Assembly: GCA_004151065.3 (NCBI GenBank)
Contig: NWUY0300014077.1
Span: 60,733-78,289, forward strand
Source: Larix sibirica
Taxonomy: Eukaryota; Streptophyta; Pinopsida; Pinales; Pinaceae
Direction of reading: 5' to 3'
Length of the DNA: 17,557 nt
The notes under the pieces were generated by a model that saw only the letters and a list, made by a program, of their open reading frames with translations, did no database searches and was not told the DNA's origin. The stretch's first letter is position 1. Each line of letters begins with the position of its first letter. Positions 10,024-16,565 of this stretch are shown one piece after another. The translations under genes were made by a program, and so were the position numbers.

Positions 10024-10245
10024 ACCTCACCCTTTGATCCTCTGTAGTACCATCATCAAACAGTTGGGTGGCATGAAACATTAAATCATCTTCAAAAAGT
10101 ATTTTCTAATATGGGGCCTTTTGATGGTGTTTTAGGAATTTCACATGGAGCTTATGTAGTAACTATTCTTTGCACTTTAAGGCAAAGAATTTTGGGTCAC
10201 AATACTATCATAGATTTTGATTTTTTGATATCATGTTATTCAAAG
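10024..10245 (+). pseudogene. FSH-type serine hydrolase fragment
   Basis: Frame 1 reads SPFDPL, a TAG, YHHQTVGWHETLNHLQKVFS, then MGPFDGVLGISHGA and VVTILCTLRQR, IIDFDFLISCYS. This matches the core of the FSH1/OVCA2 serine hydrolase family (alpha/beta hydrolase). GISHG is the nucleophile elbow G-x-S-x-G, normally Phe and Gln around the Ser, and DFDFLIS is the next beta strand. The N-terminal strands and the catalytic Asp and His regions are absent, so it covers perhaps a third of the domain. No intron is visible. It runs in frame directly into a splicing factor 1 fragment. Plant members of the family occur alone or joined to rhodanese-like domains; this piece most resembles the latter group from memory of the family. 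Confidence 0.75.
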
Positions 10246-10735
10246 CATTTGTATGATAACATGGGGATCAAAATCAATAGAAGAGAATTCAGAGTCTATG
10301 AAAATCTTACCAAAGAGAGGAAGGATATCATTTCCTAGCTTATCAAGAGAAACTCGACATTCAAGCATCTGACAGATTATTGCAGGAGATTATTTCCTAG
10401 CTTATCAAGCGAAACCCGACATTCAAGCTTCTGATAGATTAATGCCCAAAAAAGGTTTATAAGAAATTGTCCGTTCCTGTGAAGGATTTTTTAGGGAATA
10501 ATTTCATCAAGCTCATTATCGGATTCAAAGGAAACACCCAGAAGAGAATGGAGAAGGAAACTAGTGTAAATATTGTTATAAGAGATAAGGGTTTTGTCAC
10601 AGAAGGTAGATTACAATAGAAATGTGATCTGAAACTTGATCCATTCGAGAGTAATGACTTTCTTGTTTTGGTTGAGTTGGAGAGATAGGAAGCTTTGGAA
10701 AAACATGTGAGCAGGGAAATTTTTAAGGATTCATA
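10246..10735 (+). pseudogene. Splicing factor 1 (SF1/BBP) KH-region fragment
   Basis: Frame 1 gives YDNMGIKINRREF, ENLTKERKDIIS, a TAG at 10336, and LIKRNSTFKHLTDY. After a 62-bp tandem duplication that changes the frame, frame 3 repeats LIKRNPTFK and continues [51 protein letters not shown] and a Gln-position TAG. It then reads KCDLKLDPFESNDFLVLVEL and EALEKH. This is the branch-point-binding protein SF1: the conserved N-terminal segment, then the KH domain with its GxxG loop (G-F-K-G) and the start of the QUA2 region. SF1 recognises the intron branch-point during early spliceosome assembly in the nucleus. The N-terminus, zinc knuckles and RRM are absent, so this is a dead, truncated copy. 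No introns are visible. Confidence 0.85.
10323..10446 (+). repeat. 62-bp tandem duplication inside the SF1 fragment
   Basis: Two adjacent units share TTTCCTAGCTTATCAAG at 10331 and 10393, then follow each other for about 50 bp with few substitutions (GAGAAACTC versus GCGAAACCC; GCATCTGACAG versus GCTTCTGATAG). The period is 62 bp, not a multiple of three, so the SF1 reading changes frame across it. Confidence 0.85.
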
Positions 10736-10739
10736 ATTT

Positions 10740-11030
10740 TATTAAAGTGTAGAAACCTTGACGATTATTACTAATCCTTAAATTTCCAACCATAAATTGT
10801 TGGGTCATATTTTCTAGACAATTTTGCAACTTTTAGAGTAAAAACAATTATATCCCTTTAAATTTGGGCGAATCAATTTAGAAAAAAAATAGAAATTGGT
10901 GAATATTGTTTTGGAAAAAATATCAAAAATTAGCCCATAGGCTAAATTCTTTCCCTAATCGTTTCCCTAAATACGAGGATGATGAAGAATCTCCTCATGC
11001 ATGTGGACAAGGACAAGGGTTTGAATAGCA
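10740..11030. other. AT-rich spacer between captured fragments
   Basis: No domain is recognised. The end (about 10960-11095) has a weakly protein-like, acidic reading (KYEDDEESPHACGQGQGF) and SNEAPRDNSSTNYVSSIYAR in another frame. This might be the edge of another gene fragment that I cannot name. Confidence 0.3.
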
Positions 11031-11285
11031 ATGAAGCACCTCGTGATAATAGCAGTACCAACTATGTATCTTCCATCTACGCCAGGTGAACCTCTGATAA
11101 CTGCCTTGCGCTCTTATGTTGAGGCAATCCTCATAAAGTTACCACACAAATCTAAATTTTTGCACAATAAGAGATATCGAGATATCCTTGCCTTGCGCTC
11201 TTATGCTGAGGCAATCCTCATAAAGTTACCACATAAATCTAAATTTTTGCACAATAAGAGATATCGAGATATCCTTTCCACTTGA
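11031..11285 (+). pseudogene. Unrecognised short ORF with a duplicated 29-residue block
   Basis: An 84-residue open frame contains ALRSYVEAILIKLPHKSK plus FLHNKRYRDIL twice, through an 87-bp in-frame tandem duplication (11103-11189 and 11190-11276). The sequence is protein-like but I recognise no family. It lies between SF1 and kinase fragments on the same strand and may belong to either the kinase N-terminal side or another captured gene. There is no evidence that it is expressed. Confidence 0.35.
11103..11276 (+). repeat. 87-bp perfect-frame tandem duplication
   Basis: Unit 1 (11103-11189) and unit 2 (11190-11276) both start GCCTTGCGCTCTTATG and end GATATCCTT or GATATCCTTT. By eye they differ at only two positions (GTT/GCT and CACAC/CACAT). 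Such high identity means this duplication is much younger than the surrounding decay. Confidence 0.95.
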
Positions 11286-11589
11286 GTTATCAAGTATTTA
11301 TGGAATTGTCCATCCCATATTGGTATACAAAGATCAATAATTTATTTACATTGTTATAGAGATATATAATAACGGTGATTTATGCAGTGTGATAGAGAGA
11401 ATGAGTAAGCATTTTGAATTATAATACACAAAATTAATTAATTTCCCTTTAGAGGCTCTCGAGTATGCTCACGTTAACCATATTGTCCATGGAGTTGTTA
11501 AATCTGAAAATATGTTAGTGTGTTGGGATTGGGAAAATCCAGATTCGTGGAATGTAAAGTTCGCATATTTTGATCATGCTGATGTTTGA
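11281..11589 (+). pseudogene. Ser/Thr protein kinase domain fragment
   Basis: Frame 1 reads IYGIVHPILVYKDQ, a TAA, FIYIVIEIYNNGDLCSVIE, then ALEYAHVNHIVHGVVKSENM and SWNVKFAYFDHADV before a TGA. In kinase terms these are subdomain IV, the hinge (V-I-E, then N-G-D-L), the alphaE helix, the catalytic loop at 11488-11511 and the metal-binding loop at about 11569-11577. The catalytic loop should have R-D after His but has G-V, losing the catalytic Asp. The usual D-F-G is D-F-D-like and further changed to Y-F-D-H. The glycine-rich loop, VAIK lysine and APE segment are absent. It is therefore an internal fragment and catalytically dead. The subfamily is not determined. Confidence 0.75.
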
Positions 11590-11689
11590 TTTGGTTGTCA
11601 AGTGAGGGTATTTAACTCTCACAAAATCCATTCTATAATATATCTTAGTTGTATATTAGCACTCTCTCTTACATTCAAGTTGGGGTATT

Positions 11690-11990
11690 GGAAAAAAATG
11701 GCAGTAAATGTTTCAACTTTATTTGGAAAGGAGGAAAAGAAATAGATATGCATTTAGTAAAATAGAAAATAATTGATATTATAAAGTTCGTGAGAAGATA
11801 ACGAACTTGATAAAAACTATTCATAAGTATAGGTGAGCTATTAGAAGGTAGCAATGGGAAATGTATAAGGATAGGTGTATTGTACTCTTGGATAGGGCGT
11901 GGAAAGAATTTCAATATTTTTGAAGGAAATAGTGAAAAATTGAAGAAATACAGGATAACTCTCATCTTCTGGATAATACAGAATCAAATG
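11690..11990 (+). pseudogene. Possible coding relic, unrecognised
   Basis: Frame 2 has a protein-like run (YKVREKITNLIKTIHKYR, then QWEMYKDRCIVLLDRAWKEF and EIQDNSHLLDNTESNGW) interrupted by about seven stops. It directly follows the kinase fragment on the same strand and could be a fourth captured fragment. No family is recognised. The 96-residue minus-strand open frame over the same bases is Phe/Ser/Pro-rich and looks like its shadow. Confidence 0.25.
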
Positions 11991-12118
11991 GTTGGGTACT
12001 CTTTTTTTCTATCATTTCACACGATGTTTGTATTCTAATAATATTGTAGGATTAAATCCACGTTTTCTTAATTCCAATTTGTAAGGTCATGTTTAGAGAT
12101 AGGACGGAGAGGATAAAG

Positions 12119-12292
12119 CAAAATATAATGACTCTTTTGTTTTGTATAATAGTAATGCTTTTGTATTTTGATTCAACAAAATATAAGGACTCTTTTGTTT
12201 TCCACAATAATGATGCTTTTGTATTTTGATTCAACAAAATATAAGGACTCTTTTGTTTTGGACAATATTAATGCTTTTGTATTTTGATTTGA
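12119..12292 (+). repeat. Tandem repeat, three units of 58 bp
   Basis: Units start at 12119, 12177 and 12235 with CAAAATATAA, then GACTCTTTTGTTTT, a variable centre, and ATGCTTTTGTATTTTGATT. The period is exactly 58 bp and most differences fall in the centre of the unit. The minus-strand open frame here is a by-product of the repeat. Confidence 0.95.
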
Positions 12293-12494
12293 TTTCTTCA
12301 TATTTCTAGGACTTACAAAGTGTAACTTTTCTTTTCACTGATTAATATATATATATATTTTGATTTTGATTCAATTTTGGAGATAATGTCAAAATGACAA
12401 AAAAATATGGGATTGAAATTTTGAATTATTACTTTTGTATTTTTGATATGATAGTCCTTCAAAGGTAGTTTATGATCATTCTTTATTTAGAGTG

Positions 12495-12548
12495 AGATAT
12501 TTTCCATACAAAAAATATATAAGATATTTTCCATACGGAAGATATATA
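12495..12548 (+). repeat. 27-bp tandem duplication
   Basis: AGATATTTTCCATAC occurs at 12495 and 12522, each followed by a purine-rich AAAATATATA or GAAGATATATA block. Two adjacent units, period 27 bp. Confidence 0.8.
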
Positions 12549-12788
12549 ATATATATTCCGTGATAGAATCCAAGAGAATTAAAACTACTATTTTGATTTT
12601 TGTATAATAACCCATCACTTGAAATCATGGTTAATTGAAAACCTATAATGGTACATAATCAATGCATTCTCTTTCACAAAACAATCCTAATATAGTATTA
12701 ATATTCAATTTCAATATTGATACTAATATGAGTCGGCTCAATTAGCTCAATGGTATCTAAGGTGTATTTATCTACATTTNTATTTTTG

Positions 12789-12846
12789 TTTTATAGTGTT
12801 TAAATAATTGAATGGTATTTCTATTTTATAGTGTTTAAATAATTAA
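12789..12846 (+). repeat. 35-bp partial tandem duplication
   Basis: TTTTATAGTGTTTAAATAAT at 12789 recurs identically at 12824, period 35 bp. The second unit is incomplete. The undetermined base at 12780 lies just upstream. Confidence 0.85.
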
Positions 12847-13146
12847 AGTTTTTTTTAATTGGTTTTCAAAATTTAATTGTCCACTATATTTTAGGAATTC
12901 GAATTTGCTCCAAATTTCCGTACACTATTATGGTTATTTACCAATCACCTATCAGTTATTATGTATAACTACCATTATATGCATCAGCTAGTCATAAAAT
13001 CAATATGAACAGAACACTTCTCTCATCCTTTTGTAATATAGGAAAATCATAGACATTAATCCACCCTTAATTCTAAGATATAAACACATATATAAATGTA
13101 ATAATTTCAATCTATATAACATGCTAAATACATATAAAATATCAAT

Positions 13147-13210
13147 AAATATAAAAATTCAACTCTTCCTCCATGTGCAAATATAAAAATTCAACTCCTC
13201 CTCCATGTGC
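13147..13210 (+). repeat. 32-bp tandem duplication
   Basis: AAATATAAAAATTCAACTC, then TTCCTCCATGTGC or CTCCTCCATGTGC, occurs at 13147-13178 and 13179-13210. The units differ at one base by eye, so the duplication is young. Confidence 0.95.
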
Positions 13211-13289
13211 AGTTTAGCTAGTCGTGGTTTATTTTTTCCATAATATTAATATCAAATCGTTGTAGTCGATATGTTCCTCTATACACAAA

Positions 13290-13361
13290 TTTTGGGGGGT
13301 TAATTTTGTCACAGTTTACAAGTGATTTTTGGGGTTTAAGTTTGTCACAGTTTACAAGTGG
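13290..13361 (+). repeat. Tandem duplication of about 36 bp
   Basis: Two units, each a TTTTGGGG block, a short variable part and TTTGTCACAGTTTACAAGTG, lie at about 13290-13325 and 13326-13361. The minus strand over them reads VNCDK twice, which is simply the repeat in translation. Confidence 0.9.
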
Positions 13362-13735
13362 TTTGACTGATCGAACAACGTAACTAACTACCTTGATATT
13401 TCCCAAAAGAACAAAAAGAAATAAGTGTTGTTACATTCATGAAGAGAGAATCACCACCGAAATATGGTCAGCTCTGGCAAAAGAAAAGTATCAATTTAAC
13501 ATTCGCCTGGGACACCAGTACTGGGTCTGGCTCTGTGCAGGGAGGTGAATAACCAAAATAATTTTTTTTACTACGACATAATACATCTATTAGGAAGGGA
13601 AGATGGAAGAAGATCAAATTCTATTACTCACATCTGATTAGAATGAATTAAATGAAACCATTCTAGAATTTACTTAAGACATGGGACTTACCAAATTGTC
13701 AACTCTATCACTTGCAACTTCTTCTGCTATAAGCA

Positions 13736-13899
13736 CAGCTTGTTGCTCAGACAAGAATGATTTACCCAGAACCAGCTGGATTCGGATATTGAATCGAATG
13801 GCCGCTAGCATTCAATTTGTTGCCATTCCTCAATCTAAGTGCAACAAATAGGTCACATCTGTCATCTGGGCAAATCATTCTTGGCTGAGTAACCACGCT
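13736..13899 (-). ncRNA. MIR169: MIR169-type microRNA precursor hairpin
   Basis: Two arms about 120 bp apart are reverse complements. On the minus strand the 5' arm carries a miR169-like sequence beginning CAGCCAAGAATGATTTGCC, and the 3' arm pairs with it over 23 positions with one mismatch and one G-U. Outside the duplex the stem extends with interruptions to about 13736/13899. Inside lies an asymmetric loop containing a perfect 9-bp inner stem (ATTTGTTGC at 13815-13823 with GCAACAAAT at 13841-13849). miR169 guides cleavage of NF-YA transcription factor mRNAs in plants. The minus orientation is chosen because its 5' arm keeps CAGCC; the plus strand has CAGACAAG with a further change at ACCC. 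The surrounding 13.45-14.0 kb is GC-richer than its flanks, consistent with a primary transcript. Expression is not shown. Confidence 0.85.
13867..13887 (-). ncRNA. miR169: Predicted mature miR169
   Basis: The 21-mer read from 13887 down to 13867 starts CAGCCAAGAATGATTTGCC and ends CA. Compared with the classic plant miR169 it has A for G at position 9, T for C at position 14, and a different last two bases; A9 and T14 variants are known in the family as I recall it. The expected star strand with two-base 3' overhang would be about 13746-13766 on the same strand. Confidence 0.8.
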
Positions 13900-14008
13900 C
13901 TGTACTTCTACCTCTACCTCTTCCTGCAACAGTCCCTTTCGCTTCTACTGCAAGCAAGTAATGAAGGGGCAGAGGGCAGTCGAGCAGGCTAGCTGGTTTG
14001 CTACGAGA

Positions 14009-14020
14009 GAATATATATAA
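14009..14020 (-). promoter_or_regulatory. Possible TATA box for the miR169 transcript
   Basis: The minus strand reads CTTATATATATTC about 120 bp upstream of the mature miRNA, which would put a transcript start near 13980-13985. The site is inside the edge of a repeat array that also contains plus-oriented TATATAAATG motifs, so its use is uncertain. Confidence 0.3.
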
Positions 14021-14310
14021 GGTATATAAATGGATCAGTGAAGGATGAACCGACCCCAGATATCGTTGAAATAAAATCCATAGATATACCTATACTAGAA
14101 ATCAAATGGTTTGCTACGAAAGAAGGATGAACCGGCCCCAGATGTATATAAATGCATCTGTGAAGGATGGACCGACCCCAGATGTATATAAATGCATCTG
14201 TTGAAATCAAATGGTTTGAGGTATCTCTTTATGAGCACACTTTTTTTGATACTGGATATAAAGTATATAAATGGGTGAATGAAGGATGAACTGACCCAGA
14301 TCAGATATGG
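14010..14310 (+). repeat. Degenerate array of about 40-bp units
   Basis: The block GGATGAACCGACCCCAGAT or a close variant occurs at 14043, 14125, 14165 and 14284. Spacings are 82, 40 and 119 bp, close to multiples of 40. TATATAAATG precedes or lies between most copies (about 14023, 14145, 14185, 14264). A second shared block, GAAATCAAATGGTTTG, occurs near 14098 and 14203, so larger duplications are superimposed. Minus-strand open frames here only reflect the repeat. Confidence 0.85.
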
Positions 14311-15480
14311 ATAGGAAATAAGCTAAACGTTTTATTATTTTTCTTTTTTCAGAATTTTTAATTTTTAGAAGATTTTTTTGGTTAAAATTCAATTGGTTGA
14401 AATAGATAGAATTTCATAATTAGAGTGTTTATAGATAATTGACTGAGTTGAATCCTTTCTTAAGGCAATTACAATTATTACAACTACCTCTAATATCATT
14501 GAGGTCAAGGAATAAATTGGTAACTCTTTCTATTAGCACACTTTATAAGCATTTCTGTATATATAGAGATACCGGATGAGCTTACATTCTTTATGAGGCA
14601 TCCATCTATCGCCAAACTGAGTTAATGTAAGGTATAGGTTCTTACTATTATTCATATGAAAACATTTGCAGACTTCAAAATTGAGAGAATCGCAAAAGGA
14701 GAAAGCAAAAGATGCAGAATAATATTTTGGCCATAGAGTTAAAAAAGGTAGAGTGGGCATCATGACAACATCGATGCTCACATAATGATCGAGGAAAAGA
14801 ATCGCAACGGATGTTTCATGTATTTCTATTTCGATCAGCACTTTCTTTCCTCTGTAGGCAGGTTGTCGATTCTTCTCGAGTTGATATTGGTAGACATCGG
14901 TGGCTTTCAATGTGTATTTCGGTGGAAAATAATAAATTATTTTTCTATATTCATTTCAATTTTGAATTGTAAAATTATAAAAATATTGTATTTTAAATAT
15001 TTTATGAATTGATTTTTTTTAGTTTAAAATAATTTAATAACATATTTTTTATAAAATTTAATAATAATTGTTTTGGATGATGGAATTGTAAATATGTTAA
15101 TATTGTTTTGGATTAGATAATGACAAATTATAAAAATCTTTTTTTATTAAGAAATGTTTGTAATTTAAAAGATTTTATGATTTTAAATGTTTAATAAATA
15201 TGGAATTAAAATAGATAAATAATGGAAATAGAATTTTGACTATATTTTATTTTTAAGCGCAACACTCTTTCTATGCAATTCTATATTAGATCCTTTATTA
15301 TTTAAAAATATGAGCTTTGTCTATATTCTATATGGAAGTGTAAATAATAACAACAATGACAATAATCAATTCCCAATAAAACTCAAAACTATTAATTGAA
15401 TTAAGTCCTTAAGTTCTTACGTTGGAAACATCTTGTCTCACACTTTTACACTTAACCTAAAGTAAGATTTATAGTACCTT
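14311..15480. other. AT-rich region, one weak ORF
   Basis: Apart from the open frame at 14533-14910, no coding sequence or repeat of note is seen. The part 14930-15420 is extremely AT-rich and featureless except for two copies of ATTGTTTTGGAT at 15067 and 15102. Confidence 0.5.
14533..14910 (-). CDS. Unrecognised 125-codon open frame
   Basis: The minus strand is open for 125 codons, and further upstream without a clear Met start (TTG at 14910; reading continues back as PKYTL). The first half looks protein-like: KATDVYQYQLEKNRQPAYRG, then KVLIEIEIHETSVAILFLDH. The second half is Phe/Ser/Cys-rich and less convincing. No domain is recognised. It is the longest stop-free frame in its AT-rich surroundings, where stops are frequent, and so may be a decayed exon. 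A plus-strand frame overlaps it (14785-15012) and is less protein-like. I give no function. Confidence 0.2.
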   Translation of the reverse strand: MKATDVYQYQLEKNRQPAYRGKKVLIEIEIHETSVAILFLDHYVSIDVVMMPTLPFLTLWPKYYSASFAFSFCDSLNFEVCKCFHMNNSKNLYLTLTQFGDRWMPHKECKLIRYLYIYRNAYKVC

Positions 15481-16500
15481 GAGCTCTTAGTAGCTCCCAA
15501 GGTCTGTAACTGGGGGCCATCTTAATTTTTGGATCAAGGATCAATGAACCAGATGTACTCTTCCTCGGCCATGCCTCATCAATTTTAGCTTGACTTTGGC
15601 ATATCGTCAGCTCGTATAGATTTAATCATTTCAATGAGCAATTCTTATATAATTGATCACTTTGGTGCATTGATGACTCATTTGATCACTTTCCCTTTGA
15701 TCTAGCTCATCTTGATACATGCTTGTAAGTGATCAAGATCACCTAGGGAGTCTAGATTTGTAGGCAAAGGAGATAACTTTAACTTCCATTTCCTCCTTTT
15801 AAGGTGGTAAGGAAGACAAGCATACCTTGATCCATCCCTTCCTTTCACTAAATGGCTTATAGGGATGGATACATATCTCAGTTTAGACATGACAAGATAG
15901 TAGGATATCCTTTCATTAGCTGTGGAATTGAAATCAACGGACTGACTAGGCTATCACTAAGCCGCGTCTCATTTTTTTAAAGTCTAGAGATTAGTGTTGC
16001 ATAGAGAGTGGAGACTAGATGAGCAATGACTGGTGTGTTTTGAAAAGGTCTCCATAAGATCGGTGTGTTAAGCCATTGTGAATGAGTTTCAATGGTGAAG
16101 ACGGCCTTCCCTCCTTCTTGAAAGACCTCTCCATATTGACCAAACTACGGAGCTACGAGTGGAGTGGTCTCTACGTATTGAAGCTGATTGGAGCTGCGAA
16201 TGTTGAAGTCCGTGTTGAAGCTCTGTGAGGAGGAGAAGCTGTGTGAAACCCTAGTCTCGTGTGGATTGCATTGAAGGTTAAAGTTTGGAGCTGTGTAACC
16301 TAGATCAATGATTGAATAATATATAAGCTCGTTTGAAGTACTATTTGTACTCATTCACTTTTCTTTTGGAAGAAAGTAAACTTTTTAAGATTCTCAGGGT
16401 TTATTATTTCAAAATTAATTGTAAGACTTGAATAATTTGTAAGGGTGTTGGATATTTCAAGTTCTAGGATTTATGCTTTGTTTTGGGATCACTTGCTGAA
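15481..16500. other. Unassigned region, GC-richer middle
   Basis: No recognisable gene. A 62-codon minus-strand frame (15702-15890; KLRYVSIPISHLVKGRDGS) is protein-like but short and unidentified. GATCACTTT recurs near 15655 and 15683. On the plus strand, AAACCCTAG (about 16246, a telo-box-like motif) is followed by AATATATAAGC near 16317, a TATA-like site. This could be a promoter or LTR U3 in forward orientation, but no downstream gene start or LTR ends could be defined. Confidence 0.3.
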
Positions 16501-16560
16501 ATAGTATAGTGTTTGTAGAAGTAGTATAGAGTCTGCATAAATATCATATAGTCCGTAGAA
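16501..16560 (+). repeat. Degenerate 20-bp tandem repeat ending at an NN gap
   Basis: Three consecutive 20-bp units start at 16501, 16521 and 16541 (ATAGTATAGTGTTTGTAGAA, GTAGTATAGAGTCTGCATAA, ATATCATATAGTCCGTAGAA). A fourth starts before the undetermined bases 16564-16565. The repeat may have caused the gap. Confidence 0.75.
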
Positions 16561-16565
16561 ATANN

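Larger units (their letters stand above)
12293..13146. other. AT-rich gene-free region
   Basis: No coding sequence is seen on either strand. It contains a short TA run near 12346-12358, a 27-bp and a 35-bp tandem duplication, one undetermined base (12780), and a tRNA A-box-like TAGCTCAATGGTA near 12743. Confidence 0.6.

Noticed and set aside
9851-10084. Plus- and minus-strand open frames of about 75 codons
   Set aside because: They straddle the putative LTR boundary and the hydrolase fragment in other frames, with no motif.
10024-11990. Helitron with defined ends
   Set aside because: The gene-fragment mix fits, but no 5' TC with matching 3' hairpin plus CTRR end was identified, so only gene capture in general is claimed.
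12119-12292. CRISPR-like array
   Set aside because: Contiguous 58-bp tandem units with no unique spacers in an AT-rich plant sequence; an ordinary tandem repeat.
13750-13770. Plus-strand miR169 as the functional strand
   Set aside because: The plus-strand 5' arm has changes within the family core (CAGACAAG, TTTACCC), whereas the minus-strand 5' arm keeps the expected start and core.
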